Positions 23,380-32,722 of a stretch of DNA of 64,000 bases are shown here, in pieces. Source of the stretch: Roseomonas fluvialis (GTDB taxonomy: Bacteria; Pseudomonadota; Alphaproteobacteria; Acetobacterales; Acetobacteraceae); contig NZ_AP025637.1 of assembly GCF_022846615.1 (NCBI RefSeq), positions 2,939,001-3,003,000 on the forward strand, written 5' to 3'. The translations under genes and the position numbers were made by a program. Below the pieces are notes generated by a model. The model saw only the letters and a list, made by a program, of their open reading frames with translations. It did no database searches and was not told where the DNA came from. Numbering within the stretch: the first letter of the stretch is position 1; every line of letters begins with the position of its first letter.

Positions 23380-25442
23380 GCTGCCTGCCTCCGCGCCATC
23401 AATGTGCCCGCAGCGCCCAGCGTCGCCGTCCAGCCGCGCGTGATCCAATGCGTGGCAAAGGCTTCCTCGACGATGGCAGGGCCTTCGATGGTGTCGGTCG
23501 CGGTCATCGCCTCGCGGTCCCAGACCGGAATGTCGCGCCATGCGCCGGATTCGAACGCGCGGCGCGTACCCTTGCGGGCCGGGCGGGCGGCGGGCGGCGG
23601 GTCACCAGGTTCGGGCTTGTCGAGCAGCCCGGTCGCGATGGCACGCAGCGTCACGATTTCGACCGGATCGCCGGGATTGGCGTAGGAGAAACGCTGCCGA
23701 TGCATGGCGTGGAAGCCCTCGACCAGCGCCGCCAGGTCGCCGGCATCGGGCACGGCCACCTCGCCCCAGGGCACCAGCAATTCGAAGGCCTGGCCGTGGT
23801 AGCGCATGTCCACCGCGATGCTCACGCGGCGGCGCTCCGGCGCGATGCCGTCCCGCGCCAGGCGCGCATCCGCCTCGGCGCGCAACGTGGCGATGGTCTC
23901 GGTGATGCCCGGCAGGCTGGCTGGCTCTGCGCGCATCACCCGTGAGCGCGCGATGTCCTGCGTGAGGTCCGAGAACAGGATGCCATAGGCCGAGAGCGTG
24001 CCCGGTTCGCGCGGGAAGGCGACCTCGGTCATGCCGAGTTCGCCCGCCACTTCCGTCGCATGCAGCCCGCCCGCGCCGCCGAAGGACAGCAGGCAGAAGT
24101 CGCGCGGGTCGAGCCCCTTCTCGAACAGCGAGAGCCGGATCGCCGCCCCCAGATTGGCGTTGGTGACCGTGAGGATTCCCTCCGCCGCCTGCTCGACTCC
24201 CAGGCCGAGCGGCCCACCCACGCGCGCCTCGAGCGCCGCGCGCGTCGCGGGCATGTCGAGTTTCATCATCCCGCCCAGGAAGAAGTCCGGATCCAGCCGG
24301 CCGAGCGCCAGGTTCGCATCCGTCACCGTCGGTTCCGTCCCGCCGCGCCCATAGGCCACCGGGCCCGGCCGCGCGCCGGCGCTGCGCGGCCCGACGGTCA
24401 TCCGCCCGCCCGCATCCACCGCGGCGATGGACCCACCGCCGGCGCCGATGGTGCGCATCTCGACCATCGGCAGGCGCACCGGCAGGCGGTCGATCTCGCC
24501 CTGGGTGATGACCGAGACGCGTCCCTCCTGCACCACCGAGACGTCATACGACGTGCCGCCCATGTCCACCGCGACCAGGTTCGGCCGCGCCAGCAGCGCC
24601 GCCAGCCGCCCCGCCGCGAGCGTGCCGCCCGACGGGCCGGACAGCAGTAGCCGCGCCGGCTGCTCCGCCGCCATGCGCAGCGAGCATACGCCGCCATTCG
24701 ACTGCACGAGGAAGACCAGCGGATGGAAGCCGCCCTCGCCGAGCTTCGCCTCGAGCCGATCGAGATACGCCTTCACCACCGGCACCAGCAGCGCGTTCAG
24801 CACCGTGGTCGATGTGCGTTCGTATTCGCGGATCTCGGGCGAGATGTCGGACGACAACGACACCGGAAGGTCCGGCCGCGCGGCCTGCAGCAATGCTGCG
24901 ATCCGCTGCTCATGCGCCGGGTTCGCGTAGGCATGCAGCAACGAGACCGCGACGCATTCGGCGCTCAGTGCCGCGATGCGGTCGAGCAGCGCAGGAACTG
25001 CGCCCTCGTCGAGCGGCACCTCCGTGCTGCCATCCGCGCGCATGCGCTCCGGCACGCCGAGCCGCCGGTCGCGCGGCACCAGCACCGGGAAGGGATCCGG
25101 TGCCAGGCCATAGATGTCGCGCCGGACATGGCGATTGATCTCAAGCACATCCTCGAATCCAGCCGTGGTCAGCAGCACGCCGCGCGCGAGTTTGCGTTCG
25201 AGTACCGCATTCGTCGCGATGGTGGTGCCGTGCAGCAGCAGGCCGACCTCCGACAGCGCGAAGCCGAAGCGCTCCGCCGCCTCCCACACGCCGCGCAGCA
25301 GGCCGATCGAGGGGTCCTCCGGCGTGGTCGGTGTCTTCCAGGCGCGCGCGATGCCCTGGCGTGCGTCGAGGATCTGCAGGTCGGTGAAGGTGCCCCCGAT
25401 ATCGACCGCGATGCGGACAGGGCGGGCGGTGTCTGTGCTCAC
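23376..25442 (-). CDS. Hydantoinase/oxoprolinase family protein (first HyuA)
   Basis: Protein of 688 residues with the actin-like ATPase fold of HyuA. The N-terminal phosphate loop is VDIGGTFTDLQILD (near 13-26), and the second is VDMGGTSYDVSVVQEG. LLHGTTIATNAVLERKLA and SSDISPEIREYERTSTTVLN are also family hallmarks. It should act with HyuB in an ATP-dependent ring-opening or carboxylation reaction in the cytoplasm. The operon contains a complete TRAP importer immediately upstream (22 bp gap from the large permease), so an organic acid or amide taken up by TRAP is the likely substrate. Coupled to hyuB by ATGA. Confidence 0.92.
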   Translation of the reverse strand: MSTDTARPVRIAVDIGGTFTDLQILDARQGIARAWKTPTTPEDPSIGLLRGVWEAAERFGFALSEVGLLLHGTTIATNAVLERKLARGVLLTTAGFEDVLEINRHVRRDIYGLAPDPFPVLVPRDRRLGVPERMRADGSTEVPLDEGAVPALLDRIAALSAECVAVSLLHAYANPAHEQRIAALLQAARPDLPVSLSSDISPEIREYERTSTTVLNALLVPVVKAYLDRLEAKLGEGGFHPLVFLVQSNGGVCSLRMAAEQPARLLLSGPSGGTLAAGRLAALLARPNLVAVDMGGTSYDVSVVQEGRVSVITQGEIDRLPVRLPMVEMRTIGAGGGSIAAVDAGGRMTVGPRSAGARPGPVAYGRGGTEPTVTDANLALGRLDPDFFLGGMMKLDMPATRAALEARVGGPLGLGVEQAAEGILTVTNANLGAAIRLSLFEKGLDPRDFCLLSFGGAGGLHATEVAGELGMTEVAFPREPGTLSAYGILFSDLTQDIARSRVMRAEPASLPGITETIATLRAEADARLARDGIAPERRRVSIAVDMRYHGQAFELLVPWGEVAVPDAGDLAALVEGFHAMHRQRFSYANPGDPVEIVTLRAIATGLLDKPEPGDPPPAARPARKGTRRAFESGAWRDIPVWDREAMTATDTIEGPAIVEEAFATHWITRGWTATLGAAGTLMARRQAA

Positions 25443-25464
25443 GCGCGAAATTCCGTTCGAAGTG

Positions 25465-26829
25465 TCAGCCCATCACGGAGGGCAGCCAGAGGGCGAGCCC
25501 CGGGAAGACCATAAGCAGCACGACCGCCAGGAGATAGACGCCAAGGAACGGCAGCACGCCGACGAACACGTCGGTTATCGGCCCGGCGCGTTTCCGCATG
25601 CCCTGCAGCACGTACATCACCGTCCCGTCGGGCGGGGAGATCTGCGCGATCTCCACCAGCATGGTCACGATCACGCCGAACCAGATCGGGTCGTAGCCGA
25701 GCGCCACCACGATCGGAAACACCACCGGCACCGTCGTGATGATCATGGAGAAGCCCTCCATGAAGGTGCCCAGCGCCACGTACAGCATGATGATGCACAG
25801 CATGATCCCCCAGGGCGGGATCGGCAGCCCGGCAATGAGTGCGGCGAGCGCCTGCGGCACGTTGATGATGGTCAGGATGTAGTTGAGCAGATAGGCGCCG
25901 AACAGGATCAGCCCCAGCAGCGCCGTGTTGCGCGCCGTGGCCTCGGCGGAGGCATTGAGCATCCGGAAGGACAGTTTGCCTTCGAGTGCCGCGAAAAAGG
26001 CCGCGCCCACCACGCCGAGCGCCGCCGCCTCGGTCGGTGTCGCGAAGCCGCCATAGATCGACCCCAGCACCAGCAGGATCAGCAGCAGCGTGGGCACGAG
26101 GTCCACCAGCGCGCGCAGTTTCATCCCGATCGGCAGCCGCGGCGGCTTCTCCATCGGGTGGCGCAGCCCGTGCGCCAGGATCACCAGGATGAACAGCCCG
26201 GTCACCAGCAGCGACGGGATGATGGCGGCGATGTACAACGCCCCGACCGAAGTCTCGGTGATCAGGCCGTAGATGATGAAGGTGATCCCGGGCGGGATGA
26301 GGTTGCCGAGCGCCCCGCCGGCGGCGAGCGACCCCAGCACCATCCGCTGGCTGTACTTCGTGTCCTGGAAATACGGCAGCGCGACCGACCCCATGGTCGC
26401 CGCCGTCGCCACCGACGATCCGCTGATGGCGGAGAACACCGCGCATGACACGATGTTGGTGTGCAGCAACCCGCCGGGCATCCGGTTGAGCCAGACGTTC
26501 AGCGCCTTGTAGAGCCGGTCGGACAATCCCGCCCGCAGCAGGATCTCGCCCATCAGCAGGAACAGCGGCACCGCCACCAGCACGAAGTTGCTGGATGGCC
26601 CCCACAACGTCTGCCCCAGGAAGGTCCACCACGGCCGGTCGGAGAAGATCAGCCCGGTCAGCACCCCGAGCGCGCCCAGCACCGCCGCGATGTACACGCC
26701 CGACCCGAAGAAGACGACGAAGACGCCCACCAGCATCAGGATCTCGGCCACAGGCACCGCCTGCCCAGTGGTAGCCGCGGCGAAGATCGTCACGCCCAGC
26801 AGGCCGAGCAGGAAGACGATGGCGATCAT
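25465..26829 (-). CDS. TRAP transporter large permease (DctM type)
   Basis: Inner-membrane protein of 454 residues with about twelve hydrophobic segments, the ion-coupled transport subunit of a tripartite ATP-independent importer. Family features include the N-terminal hydrophobic start, LFLLMGEILLRAGLSDRLYK, and NIVSCAVFSAISGSSVATAATMGSVAL spread over the central region. It is overlapped by the small permease gene by 4 bp (ATGA) and lies 22 bp before hyuA. With the DctQ-like and DctP-like genes it makes a complete transporter, probably for a carboxylate or a related anion processed by the downstream enzymes. Confidence 0.95.
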   Translation of the reverse strand: MIAIVFLLGLLGVTIFAAATTGQAVPVAEILMLVGVFVVFFGSGVYIAAVLGALGVLTGLIFSDRPWWTFLGQTLWGPSSNFVLVAVPLFLLMGEILLRAGLSDRLYKALNVWLNRMPGGLLHTNIVSCAVFSAISGSSVATAATMGSVALPYFQDTKYSQRMVLGSLAAGGALGNLIPPGITFIIYGLITETSVGALYIAAIIPSLLVTGLFILVILAHGLRHPMEKPPRLPIGMKLRALVDLVPTLLLILLVLGSIYGGFATPTEAAALGVVGAAFFAALEGKLSFRMLNASAEATARNTALLGLILFGAYLLNYILTIINVPQALAALIAGLPIPPWGIMLCIIMLYVALGTFMEGFSMIITTVPVVFPIVVALGYDPIWFGVIVTMLVEIAQISPPDGTVMYVLQGMRKRAGPITDVFVGVLPFLGVYLLAVVLLMVFPGLALWLPSVMG

Positions 26830-27461
26830 CGCCGATCGCCCTCATGCGCCATGGCCACGGCCTCCAGCGCTTCCTCCGTCTCGTCCTCCAGCGTGCGCGA
26901 CCCAAGCAGCCCGTCCAGCGCCGCCCCCTGCCCGTCCGCCAGCGCCAGCACCGCTTCCAGCAGCAGCACGCCGCAGCAGACCACGAAGGCCGATATGCCG
27001 AAGGCCCAAATGCCCTGCGGCCAGACCAGTTCGATCCGCAGCGCGGAATTGTCGTGCGCGTTGAACAGCACGCTTTCGTCCACCAGTTCCCAGGCCGACC
27101 AGGCGATCAGCACGCCGAGCGCCGTCAGCAGCAGCAGCGAGACCACATGCAGCGGCGCACGCAGCCGCACCGGCAGCCGGTTGGCGAATACGTCCACCCG
27201 GATATGCGCGCGCCGGATCAGCGTATGCGCCAGCGCCCAGGCGATGCCGCCCGCCAGCATGTAGCCCGTGACCTCGACCGTCGCCTGGGACGAGAAGCCG
27301 AGGAAGGCCCGCGCGACGATGTCGAAGGTGATGAACAGCGCGCAGGCGATGTAGGTCCAGCCCGCCACATGCGCCATCACCGATGCCACGCGCGCCACGC
27401 CGCGCCGCAGCGCGCGCACGGCACGCAACGGCGCGGGGGATGGCGTGACGGCGCCGCTCAC
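26826..27461 (-). CDS. TRAP transporter small permease (DctQ type)
   Basis: Protein of 211 residues with four hydrophobic helices, near residues 34-54, 65-85, 105-127 and 147-170. The conserved DctQ phrase RRAHIRVDVFANRLPVRLR lies between helices two and three. It stabilises the large permease and the docking of the binding protein. A charged C-terminal tail of about 35 residues (ending ETEEALEAVAMAHEGDRR) extends beyond the usual domain. It overlaps both neighbours by ATGA: dctP-like upstream and dctM-like downstream. Confidence 0.9.
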   Translation of the reverse strand: MSGAVTPSPAPLRAVRALRRGVARVASVMAHVAGWTYIACALFITFDIVARAFLGFSSQATVEVTGYMLAGGIAWALAHTLIRRAHIRVDVFANRLPVRLRAPLHVVSLLLLTALGVLIAWSAWELVDESVLFNAHDNSALRIELVWPQGIWAFGISAFVVCCGVLLLEAVLALADGQGAALDGLLGSRTLEDETEEALEAVAMAHEGDRR

Positions 27462-28537
27462 CCGCCGAAGCGCACGCCGGAGATCGGCGCGATCACCTCG
27501 TTGTAGATCTCCCCGCAGCGCGCACCGCAGCGGCGCACCCAGCCGGGCAGAACCACCTCGCGGAAGATGCGCTGGGTCTCGGCGCGGTCGGCGTCAGTGG
27601 CGACGACCTCGGTCATCGGCCGTGCGGCAACGGTATGGATGCGGCATTCGGCAGTGCGGCCGATGTTGCAGTCGATGCCGTCGCGCGTGGCCGCGGCACC
27701 CAGCGCCCATTGCGCGTCAGAGACCTCCTTCATGGTCGCCTCCAGGAAGGCGCGCACCTGCGGGTCGAGCCGGTTCCACCACGCCAGGTTCACGAGATAC
27801 CCGGCCACCGCCCAGGACACCGGCATGTTCGAGATATGCGTCGTCACCTCGGGCCAGCGCGCCGCGGCACCCGAGCCCGACCCCGTGATGGCGCAATCCA
27901 CCACCCCGCGCTCCAGCGCCGAATAGACTTCCGGGAAGCCGATGCTGACCGGCTGCGCGCCAAGCGCGGTGAAGTAGTCCACCAGCGAATTGCCGAAGGT
28001 GCGCACCCGCCGCCCGCGCAGATCCGCGAGGGTCGTGAAGGGCGCGCGGCAGAACACCACCTGCGCCGGGAAGGGATAAAGCGCGACCAGCCGCGTCCCG
28101 AAGCGCTCGAGGTCACGGTTCGCGGCGGGGATGATCGCCTCCGCCATGCGCTTCGCATCGGCGATGTCGGGCGCGAGGCCCGCCAGGTCCACGCCATCCA
28201 GGATCGGCACGTCGCCCGACAGGGTGGTGAGCGTGCCCGCCCCGATCTCCACCTGGCCCGATCGCACCAGGCGCACGATCTCGTTGCCCGCCAGGTTGCG
28301 CTCGGCATGCGTGGCGAGCGTCACCTGCACGCGCCCGTTGCTGCGCTGCGCGGTTGCGTCGCGCAGGATCACCTGGTCCACCCGCGTGTATTGCGGCTGG
28401 GTCGGCAGCGGCTGCGTCACGGCCACGATGCGCACCGGTGGTCCGGCCGGCAGGCTCGGCGCCTGCGCCAGCGCGGCAGGCGCAACGAGGCCGAGAGCCG
28501 CGGCGATCGCGGCGCGGAGGGAACCCAGACGATGCAT
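27458..28537 (-). CDS. TRAP transporter substrate-binding protein (DctP type)
   Basis: Periplasmic binding protein of 359 residues. The signal peptide of about 24 residues ends APAALAQ. In the mature protein, FRVRTFGNS-like phrasing appears as GRRVRTFGNSLVDYFTALG, including the Arg expected to bind the ligand carboxylate. PVSIGFPEVYSALERGVVDC is also a strong DctP hallmark. The C-terminal part has four cysteines (WVRRCGARCGEI and two earlier), unusual for the family and perhaps disulfide-bonded in the periplasm. The start at 28537 follows AGGAGA at 7 bases. It is first in the operon, with a dyad about 26 bp upstream. The ligand is unknown. Confidence 0.92.
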   Translation of the reverse strand: MHRLGSLRAAIAAALGLVAPAALAQAPSLPAGPPVRIVAVTQPLPTQPQYTRVDQVILRDATAQRSNGRVQVTLATHAERNLAGNEIVRLVRSGQVEIGAGTLTTLSGDVPILDGVDLAGLAPDIADAKRMAEAIIPAANRDLERFGTRLVALYPFPAQVVFCRAPFTTLADLRGRRVRTFGNSLVDYFTALGAQPVSIGFPEVYSALERGVVDCAITGSGSGAAARWPEVTTHISNMPVSWAVAGYLVNLAWWNRLDPQVRAFLEATMKEVSDAQWALGAAATRDGIDCNIGRTAECRIHTVAARPMTEVVATDADRAETQRIFREVVLPGWVRRCGARCGEIYNEVIAPISGVRFGG

Positions 28538-28562
28538 CGGAAGTCTCCTTGGTTCGGGCCAG

Positions 28563-28580
28563 CCGTGGTCTGCGCCACGG
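28563..28580 (-). promoter_or_regulatory. Dyad upstream of the TRAP operon
   Basis: Perfect inverted repeat CCGTGG-TCTGCG-CCACGG, 26 bp upstream of the dctP-like start. A second short palindrome, ACGACGTCGT, lies at 28648-28657 in the same divergent gap. Both could be operators for a local regulator. No regulator gene is present in the window to pair with them. Confidence 0.4.
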
Positions 28581-28760
28581 TTGCGCTGATGCGTCGCGAC
28601 CATGCGCAGCGGCTGGCCTGCAAGGCACATGCCGCCCTGTGCGATCCACGACGTCGTAGCACGCAACGCTGCGACCCCACCCGGGCGGTGTCAATGCACC
28701 GGGGGCTTCCGCCGCGGCGCGCGCGGGGTCATCCTGCGTCGCCACCCGGAGCCACCCGAG

Positions 28761-29026
28761 ATGTACCCCCGCCGCTGCGCTCTCGCTGCCGCCCTGTTCG
28801 CCATGCCCTGCACGCTGCGCGCGCAGATCGTCCGCCCGGCATCCTGCGCAGGCTGCACGCGGCGGTGCTGACGCTCATGCGCAATCGCGCCACCATCCAC
28901 CACTGCCACGAGACCGGCCTGCACACGGCCACCAAGGAACTGCCCGACCCTGTCGCTGTCCTGCGCGCCGCTTCCGCGCGCCGGAATGGCGTGGTCTGCC
29001 AAGGGAACATACGCATCGATGGGTGA
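28761..29026 (+). pseudogene. Possible frameshifted small secreted protein
   Basis: This 480-bp divergent gap between the TRAP operon and the second HyuA gene contains no confident gene. At 28761 an ATG opens a 36-codon frame (stop at 28871) whose first 22 residues look like a signal peptide ending in LRAQ. After a shift into another frame, the reading continues as an open, ordered peptide (MRNRATIHHCHETGL from 28877) to a stop at 29024-29026, which overlaps the HyuA start. Together these would make a secreted peptide of roughly 85 residues if one base were gained or lost near 28835-28850. No family is recognised. Chance open frames are common at this GC content. Confidence 0.3.
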
Positions 29027-31082
29027 GACACGCCTGGCCGTCGACATCGGCGGCACCTTCACGGACCTGGTGCTCGCCACGCCGCGCGGCACGCATGAGA
29101 TGAAGCTGCTCACCACGCCCGACGCGCCGGAGCGCGCGGTGCTGGAGGGGGCGCGCGCCATTCTCGCCGCCGCCGGCTGCACGCCGGGCGATGTGGGCCT
29201 GGTCGTGCACGGCACCACGCTCGCGACGAATGCGCTGATCGAACGAAAGGGCGCGCCCACCGCGCTGCTGACCACCGAGGGCTTCCGCGATTCCGTGGAA
29301 ATCGCCTACGAGCACCGCTTCGAACAATACGACCTGTCGATGCAGCGGCCCGAACCGCTGGTGCCGCGCGACCTGCGGCTGGGCGTGCCCGAACGCATCG
29401 CGGCCGATGGGTCAGTGCTGCTGGCGCTGGACGAGGCCGCGCTGCGCGCCACGGCACGGGCGCTGCGCACGCGCGGCATCGTCGCGGTGGCCGTCTGCTT
29501 CCTGCATTCCTTCACCAATGCCATCCACGAACGCCGCGCCGGCGCCATCCTGGCGGAGGAGATGCCCGACGCCGCCATCACGCTCTCCTGCGACGTGGCA
29601 CCCGAGATCCGCGAATACGAACGTGCGTCCACCACCATCGCGAATGCCTATGTGCTGCCGCTTATGGGTCGCTACCTGGCCGCGCTGGAACAGGGCCTGC
29701 GCGACGCCGGCATGGCCTGCCCGCTGCTGCTGATGATGTCCTCGGGCGGCGTCACCACGGTCGAGACGGCGAAGCGCTTCCCGGTGCGGCTGGTCGAATC
29801 CGGCCCGGCCGGCGGTGCCATCCTCGCGCAGGCGGTGGCGGCGGAGAACGGGCTCGACCGCGTGCTGGCGTTCGACATGGGCGGCACCACGGCGAAGCTG
29901 ACGCTGATCGACGACCTGGACTTCCAGCGGAGCCGCTCCTTCGAGGTGGCGCGCGCCTACCGCTTCATCCAGGGCAGCGGGCTGCCGGTGCGCATCCCGG
30001 TGATCGAACTGGTCGAGATCGGCGCCGGCGGCGGTTCCATCGCGCGGGTCGATGCGCTCGGTCGCATCCTGGTCGGGCCGGACAGCGCGGGGTCGGTGCC
30101 CGGGCCGGCCTGCTACGGGCGGGGCGGGACGCTGCCCACGGTGACGGATGCCGATGCCGCGCTGGGGCGGCTCGATCCGTCGCGCTTCGCCGGCGGTTCC
30201 ATCACGCTCGATGTCGCGCGTGCCGAGGCCGCCGTGGGTGGCGCCATCGCCGGCATGGCGCCGACGCAAGGCGCGGTCGGCATCGCCGAGATCGTGGACG
30301 AGACGATGGCCAATGCCGCGCGCGTGCATGCGGTCGAGAACGGCAAGGATACCGCCGGGCGCGCCATGATCGCCTTCGGTGGCGCGGCACCGCTGCATGC
30401 CGGGCGGCTGGCGCAGAAGCTCGGCATCGCGCGGGTGGTGGTGCCGGTCGGCGCGGGGGTGGGGTCTGCGCATGGCTTCCTGCGCGCGCCCATCGCGTAT
30501 GAGGTCGTGCGCAGCCGGCACATGCGCCTCGATGCCTTCGATGCGGCCATGCTGAACGCCTTGTTTGCCGAGATGCGCGCGGAAGCGGAATCGGTCGTGC
30601 GCCTGGGCGCGCCCGACGCGCCGCTGACCGAAGCCCGCACGGGCTTCATGCGCTACCGCGGCCAGGGGCACGAGATCGCGGTTCCGCTGCCCCCGCGCAC
30701 GCTGGCACCCGAGGACGCCGCCACGCTGCGCACCGGCTTCGAGGCGGCCTACACCGCGCTGTTCGGCCGCGTGATCCCGCGCCTGGAAGTGGAAGCCATG
30801 ACCTTCGCGCTGGCGCTGTCCGCCGCGCGCGCGCTGCCTGGCCGCGTGCCGGACCCGCCGCCGCGCCCCGCCCCGCCCGCGGCCGGCACCCGCGACGTGA
30901 CCGACCCCGCCACGGGTGCCACCGAACCGGCGATGGTCTTCGAACGCGCGGCCCTCGCGCCGGGCATGGTGCTGCCTGGCCCGGCGCTGATCGTCGAGGA
31001 TGGCACCACCACCGTCGTGCCGCGCGGCATGGCGGCGCGCATCAATGCCCTGCACCAGATCGTGCTGGAGACCGCCCGATGA
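29019..31082 (+). CDS. Hydantoinase/oxoprolinase family protein (second HyuA)
   Basis: Protein of 687 residues, a paralogue of the one at 23376-25442 and transcribed in the opposite direction. It has the same hallmarks: VDIGGTFTDLVLATPRG at the N-terminus, VVHGTTLATNALIERKGAP, SCDVAPEIREYERASTTIAN, and the second phosphate loop FDMGGTTAKLTLIDD. The TT in that loop differs from TS in the paralogue. The start at 29019 is chosen because MGETRLAVDIGG is the usual beginning, although AAGGGAA sits 12 bases upstream. It is coupled to the second hyuB gene by ATGA. The substrate need not be the same as for the first pair. Confidence 0.92.
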   Translation: MGETRLAVDIGGTFTDLVLATPRGTHEMKLLTTPDAPERAVLEGARAILAAAGCTPGDVGLVVHGTTLATNALIERKGAPTALLTTEGFRDSVEIAYEHRFEQYDLSMQRPEPLVPRDLRLGVPERIAADGSVLLALDEAALRATARALRTRGIVAVAVCFLHSFTNAIHERRAGAILAEEMPDAAITLSCDVAPEIREYERASTTIANAYVLPLMGRYLAALEQGLRDAGMACPLLLMMSSGGVTTVETAKRFPVRLVESGPAGGAILAQAVAAENGLDRVLAFDMGGTTAKLTLIDDLDFQRSRSFEVARAYRFIQGSGLPVRIPVIELVEIGAGGGSIARVDALGRILVGPDSAGSVPGPACYGRGGTLPTVTDADAALGRLDPSRFAGGSITLDVARAEAAVGGAIAGMAPTQGAVGIAEIVDETMANAARVHAVENGKDTAGRAMIAFGGAAPLHAGRLAQKLGIARVVVPVGAGVGSAHGFLRAPIAYEVVRSRHMRLDAFDAAMLNALFAEMRAEAESVVRLGAPDAPLTEARTGFMRYRGQGHEIAVPLPPRTLAPEDAATLRTGFEAAYTALFGRVIPRLEVEAMTFALALSAARALPGRVPDPPPRPAPPAAGTRDVTDPATGATEPAMVFERAALAPGMVLPGPALIVEDGTTTVVPRGMAARINALHQIVLETAR

Positions 31083-32722
31083 ACAGCACCGACACGACGG
31101 CGCCGGCCGTCGGGACCGCGGATATCCGCTACCAGGTCATGTGGAACCGCCTGCTCAGCGTGGTCGAGGAACAGGCGCGCACGCTGGTGCGCACGGCGTT
31201 CTCGACCTCGGCGCGCGAGGCCGGCGACATCTCCGCCGGCGTCTTCGACCTGCAGGGGCAGATGCTCGCGCAGGCGGTGACCGGCACGCCGGGCCACGTG
31301 AATTCCATGGCGCGATCGGTGGTGCATTTCATCCGCGAATTCCCGGTCCACACCATGAAGCCGGGCGACCACTACATCACCAACGATCCTTGGAAGGGCA
31401 CCGGTCATCTGTACGACCTTGTGGTGACGTCCCCCGCCTTTCACGACGGCAAGCTGGTCGCGCTGTTTTCGTCCACCACGCATATCGTCGACATCGGCGG
31501 CGTCGGCCAATCGGCCGAGGGCAAGCAGGTCTTCCACGAAGGCCTGTTCATCCCGCTCATCCCGCTCGCGCGGCAGGGCGTGGTGGACGAGACGGTGATG
31601 CGCATCATCCGCGCCAATGTGCGCGAACCGGTGCAGGTGGAAGGCGACGTCTTCGCCCTGATGGCCTGCAACGAGACCGGCGAGCGGCGCCTGTCGGCCA
31701 TGCTGCGGGAGAACGACCTCAAGGACCTCGATGCGCTCGGCGACTACATCATCACGCGCTCCCGCGCTGGCATGGCGGCGGCGATCGCGAAGCTGCCGAA
31801 AGGCACCTGGAAATCCCACATGCGCATCGACGGCGTGACCGACCCGATCGACCTGCATGCCACCGTCACCATCGCCGACGACCACATCGCGGTGGACTAC
31901 GCCGGCACATCCGCCGCCGTTCCCTTCGGCATCAACTGCCCGCTCTGCTACACCGAAGCCTATACGGCCTTCGGCGTGAAATGCCTGGTCGGTGCCGAGA
32001 TCCCGAACAATGCCGGCACGCTCGACGCGGTCATCGTCACCGCGCCCGAGGGCTCGATCGTCAATGCGCCCTTCCCCTTCCCCGTCACGGCGCGATCGAC
32101 CATGGGGCACATGCTGCCCGACGTGGTCTATGGCGCGCTCGACCAGGCGATCCCCGGGCGCGTTCCGGCGGAGGGCACGTCGAACCTGTGGAACCTGAAG
32201 CTCGGCGCGGGGCCTGGCTATACGGGCCCGACCGGGCCGGCCTTCATGATCACGTCCTTCCATTCCGGCGGCACCGGCGCGCGGCCGAACCTCGATGGGT
32301 TGTCGGCCACGCCCTTCCCCTCCGGCGTGCGCAACGTACCGGTGGAGGTGACCGAGGCCATCACGCCGCTGGTCTTCTGGAAGAAGGAATTGCGCGAGGG
32401 TTCCGGCGGCGCCGGCCGCTTCCGTGGCGGCCTCGGCCAGGTGATCGAGGTCGCCCGGCGCGACAACCAGCCCTTCGGGATCTTCGCCACCTTCGAACGT
32501 GTGAAGCACCCGGCGCGCGGGCGGGCCGGTGGCGAGAGCGGCGCGCGCGGACGTCTCTCGCTGGCCTCGGGCACCGAGCTCAAGCCCAAGGGCTTCCACG
32601 TGGTGCCGGCGGGCGACCGGCTGGTGGTGGAAATGCCCGGCGGCGGCGGCCATGGCGACCCGGCCGAGCGCGACGCCACGGTGGCGCAGCGCGACGCCGC
32701 GCTGGGCTACACGCGGGAGTAG
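31079..32722 (+). CDS. Hydantoinase B/oxoprolinase family protein (second HyuB)
   Basis: Protein of 547 residues. Visible family phrases are YITNDPWKGTGHLYDLVVTSP near residues 98-118, STTHIVDIGGVGQS, and GGAGRFRGGLGQVIEV towards the C-terminus, ending GGGGHGDPAERD. It forms the beta subunit with the HyuA encoded immediately upstream (ATGA overlap). Unlike the first HyuB it has no C-terminal repeat; it ends AALGYTRE, at the point where the other protein begins its repeats (RELGYVAPDG). No transporter or accessory enzyme follows on this strand. Confidence 0.9.
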   Translation: MNSTDTTAPAVGTADIRYQVMWNRLLSVVEEQARTLVRTAFSTSAREAGDISAGVFDLQGQMLAQAVTGTPGHVNSMARSVVHFIREFPVHTMKPGDHYITNDPWKGTGHLYDLVVTSPAFHDGKLVALFSSTTHIVDIGGVGQSAEGKQVFHEGLFIPLIPLARQGVVDETVMRIIRANVREPVQVEGDVFALMACNETGERRLSAMLRENDLKDLDALGDYIITRSRAGMAAAIAKLPKGTWKSHMRIDGVTDPIDLHATVTIADDHIAVDYAGTSAAVPFGINCPLCYTEAYTAFGVKCLVGAEIPNNAGTLDAVIVTAPEGSIVNAPFPFPVTARSTMGHMLPDVVYGALDQAIPGRVPAEGTSNLWNLKLGAGPGYTGPTGPAFMITSFHSGGTGARPNLDGLSATPFPSGVRNVPVEVTEAITPLVFWKKELREGSGGAGRFRGGLGQVIEVARRDNQPFGIFATFERVKHPARGRAGGESGARGRLSLASGTELKPKGFHVVPAGDRLVVEMPGGGGHGDPAERDATVAQRDAALGYTRE

